Source: Gammaproteobacteria bacterium (GTDB lineage Bacteria > Pseudomonadota > Gammaproteobacteria > SZUA-140). From it: DNA of 49,067 nt. The stretch covers positions 1 to 49,067 of the forward strand of contig WFVD01000019.1 of NCBI GenBank assembly GCA_015491865.1, in the 5' to 3' direction. The notes beneath the pieces were generated by a model. That model searched no databases. It was not told where the DNA came from and worked only from the letters and a program-made list of their open reading frames with translations. Of this stretch, positions 19,428 through 29,500 are shown piece after piece (positions within the stretch are counted from its first letter, which is position 1; every line of letters starts with the position of its first letter). Made by a program: the position numbers and the translations under genes.

Positions 19428-20765
19428 TTAAAGTGTCTTCCCCTCTTTTCTAAGCTCTTTACTAATACCGGCCACCAGATCAGCGTGTGAGATTGCACCG
19501 CGTTCACTGCGCAGTGCGCATAGCGCGCCATACCTGATAACATTAGTGATCCCACCACCCGAGAGCTCATACTCCTCAGCCAGCTGCTGTGGAGAGACAT
19601 CGGCCATCACCTTGCACCGGCCATTCAGCGCTGCACGCCATAGTCGCCCACGTTCATCCGGGTCGGGCATGGAGAAGTAGACCAGCGACTGAAAACGACG
19701 TGCAAAGGCGTCATCGATATTGGCCTTGATATTAGTCGCCAGAATCACCACACCGGGAAAATCTTCAATACGCTGCAGCAGGTAAGCGACCTCCTGATTT
19801 GCGTAACGGTCGTTAGCACTGGCTGTCTGGGTACGTTTACCAAACAGTGCGTCGGCTTCATCAAAAAAGAGTATCCAGTTTTTTCTCGCCGCCTGATTGA
19901 AAACCGCAGCGAGGTTTTTCTCCGTCTCACCAATATATTTTGAGACGATCTGGGAGAGATCAATCCGATAGACATCCATCCCCGTCTCTGCCCCCAGTAG
20001 TGCCGCAGTGAGCGTTTTTCCTGTCCCGGGCGGGCCATAAAAGAGCGCGCGATAACCCGGTTTGATAATCTTTTCCAGCCCCCACTCCTGCATGATGGTT
20101 TTCTGATGCCTGATCCAGCCGCTAATATTACCGAGCTCTTCCATCACCTCCGGCGCAAGCACAAGATCTTCCCAGTCGAGCCGGCTCTCGATCCGCCTGG
20201 CGGGGAAGCTGGCACTAAAGTCTGCTCGCTCGCATCTGCCGGTGGTACATCGGTTGATGGTTTCGACAGCTGCACTCAGGCGGCAACTCAACAGCGGTTC
20301 ATGCATCGCCGGATCATCTATTACTAATAACCCCTGCGCGATAAATGGATGCGTTTCATCAAAGTAACGCATCACCTCAATACGCTTCGTAACATCATCC
20401 CCCGCCAGCAGAAAAGTAGCCGTTTCACAGGTGGGTAGAAAACCGCCATGTATCTTCCCCTTCCAGCCACCAAATTCAGCATACCCTCGCCCGGTCACGC
20501 TATTGTTAATCAACAGTGTATCCAGCGCCTGGGGACGTAACTGCGGCATCAGCGCAAGCATCAAGATAAGCCGCTCATCAAATGTAAAGTCATATTGCTG
20601 GATGAGCGCCGCATATCCGGAGCGGTCACCTTTAAGCGGTGGTGGCGTGATCTCGCTGATCGATGCCACCTCACACCCCTGCTCAAAGTAGAGCCGAATA
20701 CGGCTATCAAGTACTCGACTAAACCAGTCGATCTCGTTCGCCAGTGCATTCTCCCCAGCCGTCAT
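19428..20765 (-). CDS. eCIS AAA+ ATPase (Afp15-like)
   Basis: A 445-aa ATPase. The N-terminal ~190 residues are a family-specific helical domain, followed by a AAA+ module with Walker A GPPGTGKT (about 244-251), Walker B ILFFDEAD (about 298-305), sensor-1 ATN and an arginine-finger region FARRF. An ATPase of this type is a core eCIS gene (Afp15/Pvc15) required for assembly or stability of the particle. The frame begins at GTG 20771 (GTG-TTG-ATG), but ATG 20765 has a GAGGG seven bases upstream. It lies immediately after the tape-measure gene, the conserved eCIS order. Confidence 0.93.
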   Translation of the reverse strand: MTAGENALANEIDWFSRVLDSRIRLYFEQGCEVASISEITPPPLKGDRSGYAALIQQYDFTFDERLILMLALMPQLRPQALDTLLINNSVTGRGYAEFGGWKGKIHGGFLPTCETATFLLAGDDVTKRIEVMRYFDETHPFIAQGLLVIDDPAMHEPLLSCRLSAAVETINRCTTGRCERADFSASFPARRIESRLDWEDLVLAPEVMEELGNISGWIRHQKTIMQEWGLEKIIKPGYRALFYGPPGTGKTLTAALLGAETGMDVYRIDLSQIVSKYIGETEKNLAAVFNQAARKNWILFFDEADALFGKRTQTASANDRYANQEVAYLLQRIEDFPGVVILATNIKANIDDAFARRFQSLVYFSMPDPDERGRLWRAALNGRCKVMADVSPQQLAEEYELSGGGITNVIRYGALCALRSERGAISHADLVAGISKELRKEGKTL

Positions 20766-20779
20766 CAACACGCCCTCAT

Positions 20780-23164
20780 CTAACGCCAGTCAACATGGAT
20801 CGGCTCCTTCATCCAGCCATATTTAATCGTCGAGTAACTCCATGGAAGCTGGTCCAGCAGCATGTCATAACTACGGGACTCAACCAGAAGCTGCCACCCC
20901 CCCTCTTTCCGTAACAGCCGCCCTTCGCGTTTTAAAAAGGTGTCACGCAGACCCGTAACAGATGTGTTGCCAACGCGCTTCCAGTTTTCGATAGCCGCCG
21001 TGAGCAGCCCATCGATCAACGCTTTCTCCTGATCAGTGGTGGCGGCTGTTCGTGTCACCAGATCCACCGTTTCAATCCCACAGATCAGTTTATTCAGTAC
21101 CATCATATATTCCGGCGCAGCCCCTTCACCATCCACCATATATTGCAACGCATGAACCGCCCGCAGAGCTGCGGCGTGGTCGATAAAACCACCAGCTTTA
21201 GTCAGGCCAAGACGCTCAAACAACATCGGAATATAGGGGGCCAGCAGCACCTGCCCTGCATTCCTCACATAAATGGGGCCACTGTCGTCTGATACTGCAG
21301 CCTGAAAACTGGAAAGCGCCCCATCAACCGGGGCTACATCATCAACGCCACTCCAGCTGAGGGGCTCAGACAAAACATCCACCACTTTCTGCAAAACAGA
21401 TCGCTTAGCGAAGCCTCGCTGCTTCAGGGTCGTAACAAGCGGTGCGTATTCAACCTGCGCCTCACCTGCCACCTCATCAATCAGACGAGCGGTAAACACC
21501 CTGATAAAGGCCTCTGGCTGGAGTGGTTGTCCGGCCGACAGATAGCGCCGATAGAAGCGGCTATACACCTTATGCAGCGCCACCTCATCACAATCTTTTA
21601 TATTCTCTTCGATAGCGCTTGTCAGACATTCAGCATAAGGATGCAGTGGGTGCGTCTGCTCAGAAGCGCCCCCCGCCTGTGACCGCTCGCTTAGCTCATC
21701 AATAATTGATAACAGCTCAGCGACGTAGGGACTATGGGTCGCCACGGATGATAGCCATTGCTGCATCACTGCCAGCAGTTCACCATATGCGCAGTTGTTA
21801 TGCGCCGCCATCTCTCTGAGCAGGCTGCCACAGTAGGCCTTCTTATTAAAACGGCTACCGCGTTCAACAAAAAAGAACTCAAAGGTAAAGCCCCATAGGT
21901 TATGTTCGCTGGTTAATAGTGCCTGCGCCTTATTTTCAGCGGGTGTTATCGCCCTGCTGTGCCTGTGCGCCTGTAGCCCACCGTTAAACAGCACGACGGC
22001 ATCATTAACAAAACCGCTGGCCTGCGGTGAGATAAGAGCGATCAACACCCGCAGCTGCTGCGAAGAGAGCACGTGCGTCAGGCGACGACGGATCACAGCC
22101 CTTTTTGTATGAACGGTCAGTAACCGCTCGAGCAGCTTTGTGTGTGTTGACACCACCTCATGCCACTGTGAAACGATGGCCTGCATTCCATTTGGCTCAG
22201 TGCCTGTCAGGATCGCAGTTAACTCGGCACTACTCAGTCTGTTATCACCTGTTGCACTCCAGCGTTCTGGCGAACGGCAAGTGCCTTCAGCGGCATCGCC
22301 CATCGATCGCACCGCCTCTTTCAGCAGAGCAGATTGATGTTCTCCACCACACTGCACAATCAGACCGCTGGCGATATCAGTCAGACTTCGGTACTGCGCC
22401 TCACGACTCATCAACAGCCGAAAGAGGTGACACCAGATCGCCGCTCGACACGCCTCCCGATTGTGCCGACTAACACTTCCCAGGCTGCCGTTCGCCATCT
22501 GTAGATCGCAAAGCCTTTCTACCACTACCTGAAGACTGGAAAAGCGGTGGGGCAGCAACCGCTGCACGATAGTCATCACCCCGTGGGGCGGCAGTAGATC
22601 GAGCAGGCGCTCCACTGCGCCATCCCGTGCCGGCAGTGCAAACAGCAGCTTGACAAGATTATCACCCTGCCCCTCAACGACCCCCATCAATAGCTGCCGG
22701 AATGCTGGCTCATGGCCAACCTGTGCATTCCACGGGAGATGGCCACTGCGTAGATAGTGTTGAACCACTTCAAAGTCAGCTGCCTGCTGGCCGATCAGTA
22801 CAACTTCATCACGCGCCGCCTGCCTCTGCTTAACCTCGATATCTGTAACCGTTGTGCGCTCGCGTTTCTCTCCTCCAGATTCAGACAGTCGTCGCTGCAG
22901 CTGCTCATGCAGCCGTTCACGCAACCGCTGTTTCATTTCATATGGATAGTTCTCAAAGGGCACTTCGCCAAGATCAACTTCAAGCTGCTCAATCCTGATC
23001 ACTGCAGAATGTTCATCAGCGTAACGCCCAAAGAGTTCATCAATCTCCTTTAGCAATACACTTTTCACCAGTGTGCTTAGCGTTTCCTGTTGCGCAAAGG
23101 CCTCACTATCACTGGCAAAGGTGATATCAAAACAGGCCTCTTCAATAAGATGGGAACTATTCAT
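20780..23164 (-). CDS. Contractile injection system tape measure protein (CIS_TMP, Afp14-like)
   Basis: A 794-aa protein from ATG 23164; the frame is open to 23494 but that part is an overlap with the Afp12-like gene. The N-terminus (IEEACFDITFASDSEAFAQ, a KEIDELFGRY block, then IRIEQLEVDLGEVPFE) matches the CIS_TMP signature of eCIS tape measures. The rest is helical, with Glu/Arg/Leu-rich blocks and internal similarity typical of the family. It should set the length of the tube-sheath trunk. Start and upstream stop overlap (ATGAATAG), suggesting translational coupling with the baseplate gene. The AAA+ gene follows after 14 bases. Confidence 0.85.
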   Translation of the reverse strand: MNSSHLIEEACFDITFASDSEAFAQQETLSTLVKSVLLKEIDELFGRYADEHSAVIRIEQLEVDLGEVPFENYPYEMKQRLRERLHEQLQRRLSESGGEKRERTTVTDIEVKQRQAARDEVVLIGQQAADFEVVQHYLRSGHLPWNAQVGHEPAFRQLLMGVVEGQGDNLVKLLFALPARDGAVERLLDLLPPHGVMTIVQRLLPHRFSSLQVVVERLCDLQMANGSLGSVSRHNREACRAAIWCHLFRLLMSREAQYRSLTDIASGLIVQCGGEHQSALLKEAVRSMGDAAEGTCRSPERWSATGDNRLSSAELTAILTGTEPNGMQAIVSQWHEVVSTHTKLLERLLTVHTKRAVIRRRLTHVLSSQQLRVLIALISPQASGFVNDAVVLFNGGLQAHRHSRAITPAENKAQALLTSEHNLWGFTFEFFFVERGSRFNKKAYCGSLLREMAAHNNCAYGELLAVMQQWLSSVATHSPYVAELLSIIDELSERSQAGGASEQTHPLHPYAECLTSAIEENIKDCDEVALHKVYSRFYRRYLSAGQPLQPEAFIRVFTARLIDEVAGEAQVEYAPLVTTLKQRGFAKRSVLQKVVDVLSEPLSWSGVDDVAPVDGALSSFQAAVSDDSGPIYVRNAGQVLLAPYIPMLFERLGLTKAGGFIDHAAALRAVHALQYMVDGEGAAPEYMMVLNKLICGIETVDLVTRTAATTDQEKALIDGLLTAAIENWKRVGNTSVTGLRDTFLKREGRLLRKEGGWQLLVESRSYDMLLDQLPWSYSTIKYGWMKEPIHVDWR

Positions 23165-25673
23165 CACCATCCCGCCGCTGCTCATACAGAAATTTGACCA
23201 GTGCTTCTGCTGCCCCATCAATCTCGGCGGCAGCCGCTCCACCCCGCGGCATCTGAGCCAGATCCGCTGCCATACGTGCATCGAGCCAGCCTTTATAAAG
23301 GAGTTCAAAGCGATACATCGCATCGAAATCGAGCCAGTAGATATCGGCATAGAGATGGGCAGGGGCGTTGTTCCTGACACTCTCTTCAGCCAATGCCCTG
23401 AAGCGAGGATCCTGGCAGCGCGCAGTCCAGTCAGGAAAGAGCACCGTAATTCTGGCGCTATAAAAGGTGAGCGGATCGATACCCGGTAGGTCATGCTGCC
23501 GACTGCTACACAGCGGCCTTAACAGCAGATGCTCTACCAGATGCAGCCCTTCACTTTCGATATTCAGATGAATCAGAAAACGGTGCAGCAGCCTGATGTG
23601 ATGGTCGCCCGCCTCCCGGGTGTCAGCACGCCCAACATACCACCAGTCGCGCTCTTCCGGCAGGTTGAACACCATCTGATAACCGTCGTCAGCGACCAGG
23701 CTACCGACCTTGAAACGTTCGAGTGACACGCCCCCCTGTAACAGCGCATCGCTGATGGCATTATTTTTCAGCGGTACAAAGGTATCCAGGTTTTCGCTCA
23801 CCTCGATCACCGCTTCAAATTCATCCAGAGGCTGGCAGGAAACAGGGTAAAACGCCTCACTAAAGTGCTCTCCAATATCATTCAGGCTAACCATCTTGAG
23901 CTCGCGACTGCCGTGGCTCATGGTGCGGTAATCTTCATGGGCAATCACCTTTAACCCCTGTTTTGTCAGTGGTAGCGTCAGTGAACGAGAGGCCATATGT
24001 CTGAAGCCGAGCAGGATAGCGAGCTTAAACTGCAACCCCGAGATATTGGTTGTGTTCCAGCCGGGGGCCAGTGCGTTGTAGCCGGCGGCCCGGTCACGGT
24101 CAAACTTTATGATCGCACCAAGAGAGGCGATCTTGTTCTTGATGATCACCTCGTTCAGCTCATCGCCCTGGTAGTAGTAGTTAAAATAACGCAGGGTGTT
24201 TTGTGTAAACTTCTGCCCGTAGAGCGCTAGCAGATAGTCCAGTACGCGCCCTTTGCGCTCAAAGTAGTTATCGTATCTGGCCAGAATTGCGGCAATCGCC
24301 TCAGCCGGCTGTTCCGGGTAGAGGAGTTCAACACCGGAGACCATCGTTTCGTCAATCACCTGATAGTCGTATGTCTGACGGCGTTCATCTTCTACCGAAT
24401 ACAGCTTGTCGAGCTGTGCAGTGGTGGCGCTATGGTTGGCCATCAACTGCTCAAACAGCAGCAGGTAGGACTTTAACTGGTTCGCCCTTGCCTGCGCCGC
24501 CGCTGACTCTCCATTCACCCCAAAATGGTTGATGCCGTAAATAGCCGGAAACTGCTGCTGGATTGAGGTGTAACGACCAGCCCCCCGCACTACGCCACTG
24601 GGGAGCGAATAGAGCGCACTAAAATCCTGTTCAACCTCTCGCATCGAATCACGACGAAAGGCGATCTCCTGATAACGCCTTCTCACTGCCTCAATCGAAA
24701 CCGGCAGCGCCGCACCGTTACGAAATAGCTCGACCTTTACTTCGGCGGCAGTTACCGGCAGTTCCAGGCTCACCACATCGCCATCGTAGCGGCGCGCGAC
24801 CACCTCATAAATCTTTCTACCGCCCAGCACCAGATGAAGCCCCTTAATATGGTCAACACCCGCTATTGAGTTGATAATCGAAAAGAGTGTCGGTACCACG
24901 ATCTCTTCCTCTGCATCGTCGGCGGAGAGGTCAAACAGGCCGTGCCGGGTGAGTGGGCCATTAAACAACTGCTCCAGTGGCACCCCCTCTTTCACGGCAG
25001 CCAGATAACTGCTGAGTGGTACATTGCCTGAGATATAGTCACCACATCTAAAATAGAGTTCTGCCAGCAGCTCATCGGCCTGTTGACAACCATCAACTTC
25101 AATCTTTGCGTGCAGGGTACATTTTTTATCTTTCAGAACCGTTACAGAGGCAAGGTCTTCACTCAGATTCCGGTGGCGATTAAACGCCCTGATAACCTTT
25201 TCAACTAACCGCTCGTTGCTGATGTCACAATCCGTATCACGCCGAACCTGTGCATAATAGAGACCAGAGGGCTGTGCAGCACCGCCCCCCCCATCCACCG
25301 CTGTGGATAACCACACATTGTTGATCTCTCTAACCTCATCCAGCAGCGCCTTTCTCAAATCGGCCACGGTGGTAGGGCGACATGGAAAGATCTCTTCCGG
25401 GCGATGCAGCGACTGTGCCCGGTAATCGAGCACGCCATCATCATTCAGCAGCAGGTCAGCCACATCGAAATCGGCATGAAAGGTCAGCTCAGTAAGGGCG
25501 TAGCAGAGCTGCTCCAGAATGGTTACACCGGGATCATGGGTGTTATAGTCGCTCCAGTTATCGCCCGATATCTGCTGCGCCAGCGCGATGCCCCGCTCCT
25601 TGAGTGCAGCAAAAGCGCTCTCGTCCGACTTGACCGAGGCGCGCGAAATGGTTTGCGGATCACGCATCGCCAT
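23157..25673 (-). CDS. eCIS baseplate wedge protein (Afp12-like)
   Basis: An 838-aa protein. The N-terminus has the baseplate-wedge motif DNWSDYNTHDPGVTILEQL..ALTEL (about residues 37-62), shared with gpJ/gp6-type proteins. The rest is a large multidomain baseplate protein with an LVEHLLLRP motif near the C-terminus, as seen in Afp12-like proteins. It lies between the putative fibre gene and the tape measure, the position of afp12. The start may be ATG 25673 or ATG 25667; the latter overlaps the stop of a 21-codon ORF (ATGCGTGA). It probably forms the outer baseplate wedge with the 1260-aa Afp11-like protein. Confidence 0.85.
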   Translation of the reverse strand: MAMRDPQTISRASVKSDESAFAALKERGIALAQQISGDNWSDYNTHDPGVTILEQLCYALTELTFHADFDVADLLLNDDGVLDYRAQSLHRPEEIFPCRPTTVADLRKALLDEVREINNVWLSTAVDGGGGAAQPSGLYYAQVRRDTDCDISNERLVEKVIRAFNRHRNLSEDLASVTVLKDKKCTLHAKIEVDGCQQADELLAELYFRCGDYISGNVPLSSYLAAVKEGVPLEQLFNGPLTRHGLFDLSADDAEEEIVVPTLFSIINSIAGVDHIKGLHLVLGGRKIYEVVARRYDGDVVSLELPVTAAEVKVELFRNGAALPVSIEAVRRRYQEIAFRRDSMREVEQDFSALYSLPSGVVRGAGRYTSIQQQFPAIYGINHFGVNGESAAAQARANQLKSYLLLFEQLMANHSATTAQLDKLYSVEDERRQTYDYQVIDETMVSGVELLYPEQPAEAIAAILARYDNYFERKGRVLDYLLALYGQKFTQNTLRYFNYYYQGDELNEVIIKNKIASLGAIIKFDRDRAAGYNALAPGWNTTNISGLQFKLAILLGFRHMASRSLTLPLTKQGLKVIAHEDYRTMSHGSRELKMVSLNDIGEHFSEAFYPVSCQPLDEFEAVIEVSENLDTFVPLKNNAISDALLQGGVSLERFKVGSLVADDGYQMVFNLPEERDWWYVGRADTREAGDHHIRLLHRFLIHLNIESEGLHLVEHLLLRPLCSSRQHDLPGIDPLTFYSARITVLFPDWTARCQDPRFRALAEESVRNNAPAHLYADIYWLDFDAMYRFELLYKGWLDARMAADLAQMPRGGAAAAEIDGAAEALVKFLYEQRRDGDE

Positions 25674-25725
25674 ACTCGCGTCGACCGTTCAGCAGATAGT
25701 GACGGTCATGTAGCACCTTACTCAT
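25660..25725 (-). CDS. Possible 21-aa ORF upstream of, and overlapping, the Afp12-like gene
   Basis: A short ORF begins 4 bases after the stop of the 279-aa gene, has an AGGA-type SD, and ends in TGA overlapping the second ATG of the Afp12-like gene. The peptide reads MSKVLHDRHYLLNGRREYGDA. It may be a leader whose translation couples the two genes. It could instead be an N-terminal piece of the Afp12-like protein joined by frameshifting, or chance. No homology is claimed. Confidence 0.3.
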   Translation of the reverse strand: MSKVLHDRHYLLNGRREYGDA

Positions 25726-25729
25726 ACGC

Positions 25730-26569
25730 CTACTGTTCCTCTCCCGGTTCACCCGGCTCGCCAGCGCGGCTTTTGACCTCTGCCACCGATCCCATCCATG
25801 ATTCGCACATATCCTCATCGAACCAGAGACGTGTCAGGTAGTATCTGACCTGAATGCCATCACCGTAGTGGCAGTTAGTCCGCATCTGCAACGTGTATTG
25901 ACGCCCTTTGCCATGCCAGCGCAGTTTTAGCTTATTGGTAAACGAAAGGTAGTAGGCCTGCTGGTAACGTATCTTCTTTTTCAGGTTCAGAAAATTAAAC
26001 AACCACCCGCCCGGGTTAAAGGTGTTAAGTGCCACCGCATTCATTAAGGCGTACTTGCCGGTTCGCGGACTGCCCACCCCGGCCATCACCTCCAGTCCAT
26101 GGCAGCCTGTTAGCACATCGGTAATGTCATGCCATTCGCCATCGGCCGGAATGGTTTGATGCTGTTCATCGCTGTTGGCACCGATGCGCCCATAGGCGCT
26201 TACAAAACCGCCGACATCGAGCGTCCACGCAGGCTTCTCGTTATCGATTCCGACTCGCCCCTCCGGGGCCAGGGTCACCACCGGTTTTTCTCGGTTGTCT
26301 GTGGTGATCCTGTTAAAGATCAGCGTGTCCCGATCTTTTTCATAACTGATCGACCAGGCGGGGTGCTGCGATGCACTATTACGGAAAAAACTTAACATCC
26401 GCTCATGATCACCCACAGCTGAAATCTCAAAACCGTTTTCCGAGCTCTTGTCAAACCCCTCATCAACGGTGTTGAGTGATGAGTCGATCAGATCGCCAAA
26501 TTGCTCTTCGCTCGGCAGCGCCCCCTCTTGAAAATACCGCTTTAGCGTGCTTCTATTCTTTTTTGCCAT
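25730..26569 (-). CDS. Putative eCIS fibre or baseplate-attached protein
   Basis: A 279-aa protein. It starts with STLKRYFQEGALPSEEQFGDLIDSS, an LKxYFxxGxxPTxxxFxDLIDS-type motif met at the N-terminus of baseplate/fibre-associated proteins. It then has a fibre-like segment WTLDVGGF.SAYGRIG (about 117-132) resembling the DVxGxxxAxGxIG repeats of phage tail fibres. A compact C-terminal domain (about 135-265) follows, rich in Trp, Tyr and basic residues, and the protein ends in a GEPGEPGEEQ tail. It lies 2 bases after the Afp11-like gene. No separate Afp13-type fibre is present, so this is the best candidate for a receptor-binding or attachment component. Family assignment is tentative. Confidence 0.55.
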   Translation of the reverse strand: MAKKNRSTLKRYFQEGALPSEEQFGDLIDSSLNTVDEGFDKSSENGFEISAVGDHERMLSFFRNSASQHPAWSISYEKDRDTLIFNRITTDNREKPVVTLAPEGRVGIDNEKPAWTLDVGGFVSAYGRIGANSDEQHQTIPADGEWHDITDVLTGCHGLEVMAGVGSPRTGKYALMNAVALNTFNPGGWLFNFLNLKKKIRYQQAYYLSFTNKLKLRWHGKGRQYTLQMRTNCHYGDGIQVRYYLTRLWFDEDMCESWMGSVAEVKSRAGEPGEPGEEQ

Positions 26570-26571
26570 GC

Positions 26572-29500
26572 TCAGTTACCACCAATAATAAATGTCGTAC
26601 CGACCTCAAGTTCATTGATTCCAGTTGGTTGCGCCTCGATCGGCTCAAGCGTTTCAGTGGTTTCAATAAAGTGTTCTCTCATCGGTATTGCGAGACTCCA
26701 GGGGTAGCGCGGTTCAATCAGCGCATCATGCCGACTATCCAGCTTCGCACTATCACCCAGTACATATCTCCCTTCGTGCGCTGCCGTGATGTGCAGCATC
26801 GAAAAGTTCGTCACAAACTCAACATAATCAAGCTCGCGAATGTATGACTCAATATCATCCGCGCGTATCGCCCAGCCAAATCTTGCCCGGTACCCCACAT
26901 CACACCAGGGGCAGATATAGTCGCTGATCGCCTGGTTAAGGCGGTTGATATACAGCCCGCCCGCACTGATATCGCCAGCGAACTTCACACTACAGCGCAC
27001 CTGGATCCGCTCATAGAGCGGGTTCCGAACATCGACGTTTACAAAAGCGGTCGACAGCTGCTGAAGATGTTTTCGTATCCGCTCCAGCAGGGCGCTATTG
27101 ACCACCCCTTTTTCACAACGACTGCGTGCACTATGCGACATGTGAGGGACTACCACAATCAGCACATTACCCGGCCGCGCCCCTGTATCGTGATAGACAG
27201 TGTTGGCAAAACATTTCACTTTGTAGATTTCAGGGAACTGCGCCAGCACAAGCCGCTCATAATCCCATGCGGAGGAGGCCCGCCCTTTATGGCGCAGGCG
27301 TTCGCTGATCCGCGTTCTAAAGGCGCTTTCACTTTCGGCACTGCGACCGCCAAAGGAGGCGCCCACCTGCTTCACCGCTGCGAGGCCCGCCACTGCCTTG
27401 AGCGCGCGCCACTCACCCTCTTCGACAGCCGTGTCACTGTTCGTTTCATCTTCAGCGGCGGATAGCTGAGCCACATTGGTCACGACTGAACGTAGCCCGC
27501 CAAAACGGTGCAGATTGTCACTGCATGAAACCTGCAGCCAGTAGCGGTCACGCGGCATCACAGGGTTATCGGTAACCATCCCCTGCGGCAGGTTAAGGGT
27601 GACAACACCTGACATCCGAAAACCTTCGGTCGAATCTGAAAGCACGCGGTTGGCTTCCAGCAACACCCAGCCAGCCGCAGTTAGCGCGTGCCACTGGATC
27701 GGTGACCTGGTGACACCAGGTGAAGCGGTCGCCTCATCATCAAGCTCAAAAAAGAGTGTCAGCGTTTCCACTAGCGCTGCTGCCTCGATACCGATAAAGA
27801 GATTACCGTCCGCCTCATACTGCGGAAACAGCTTCACCCGTCCTTGCGTTGCCACCGGGTAGACCTGTTCGATCCCAAATGGATGAAGATGAAACAGTCT
27901 ATCGTCGAGTGGTCTGCTACCCGTTGAGGCATCGTTCGCTAACGGGATTACACGACATGCGCTGTAGCTCATCGAAAGCTGATTAATGGTCGGCGTATAG
28001 GGGGGGTTGGGAAGCGGGAGTGGCTTCTTGCGACGGCTGTTTTCAGTCAGCACTCGGGTAAGTAATGATGGATAGTCACCATGGCCAAAACCGTTCTGCG
28101 GCGCTGCCATCTGAAGCCGTATAAAGCCGTTGCGCGTACCGGCTCGATATTCGAATGCGTCGGCTATTTCAGCGCCATCCAGTGGTTTAAAATAATCCAC
28201 TGCGCCCACTGCCAGCTCACTGCGCTCACTCACGATCCCTTCATCGCCGCAGCCAAACAGTGAGACCTGATACTGTGCGTCGGCTTTACCTGGCATCCAG
28301 TTTCCATCCTGCAGCACGCTGATGTCGGCCCTGAAATCCGCGTTATGTGGCACAAAGTCGTAGCCGTCATAGTAGTTGCTAAAACCACCGGGGAGGCTGG
28401 GCAGCTCACCCCACGCCAGCGCCAGTTTCATGGCGGTCAGCGGTTTGGTGGCCGCCTCTCGACAACCAACAATCATATAGGCGCTACGCGAAGGGACTGG
28501 ACCGAAGGCTGCAAACGGTTTAGCCGGGTCTACCCGCCCTAGCTGATTGGCGACCACCAGCTCTTTGACCCCTGTTACAGAGACCGCTATCTCCACCCGT
28601 TTGAGCGTCAGTGAGCTCAGTAGTGAGTATGAGAAAAAACTCGCTTCCGGGTCCAGGCTGACATTCATCATCGGCAAGTCGCATGTTCGTCCCCCTCCAT
28701 GCAGCGCTGCGTCATAGGCAACAATCGCCTCAACATGATGGGGTAATGAAAAGTGAATTTTGAGGCCGCTATTCATCCCGCTATCATCCTCAATCGCAGG
28801 TGAAACCAGGTACTCCCTGAGCGGCAGCCAACCACTCTCACCACTCAGTGTCACCGAAAATGGCTTGTTAAATAGCTTATAGAATAGATCCTGCCACGAC
28901 TGCTGCAGTAGAGTCGAGTAGCTTCCACTATCATCATAGCGGGCCATCAACGCCTCAACCTGGGCACGACGTGATGGACTAAGAAAAGATTCACCACTCA
29001 GCAGGTAGTGGCTAAACACCGTTCCAAACCAGCGTCGAAATGCCGCAGGAGAGGTAACGGTTGCGGCACCATTAAAGAGCTGCTCAGTCGTGTCGTTATC
29101 CGCCACTGCAAAATCGAGCAGCAGCGTCACCTCACGCCGCCCCTCTTTTAATGCCAGCATTGATGAGGCGATGCAGAAACCGATGGTGGCATCTGCAACA
29201 CCCGGCTGCTGCCCGCCACTTTTTGCCGCGCCAAAGAGCGGCATCGAGCCGTCCCCACTCATCATAGGGGATAGCCGTTGATAGGCCTTGATACGGGTCA
29301 CATGCCCCAGCTCACATTCAGGCGAAACCAGCCTGTTACGCTGTAAATAGGTTGTGCGCAGCTCGCTGACGGTCGCACGCTGCACCAGAAGCGGTCCCGT
29401 CAGGCGATAACGCCGCGTAGTATCAGCCTGTTTTTTATCGGCGGAGAATTCAACATCCGTTTCAATGATAAATGGCGATGCAGTCGCTGCAGGTTCAAAC

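Noticed and set aside
19424-19600. N-terminal extension of the peptidoglycan-binding protein frame
   Set aside because: Overlaps the ATPase gene; a signal-peptide-bearing start with an SD exists at 19417.
23165-23494. N-terminal extension of the tape measure frame
   Set aside because: Overlaps the Afp12-like gene; family similarity begins at the internal ATG 23164.
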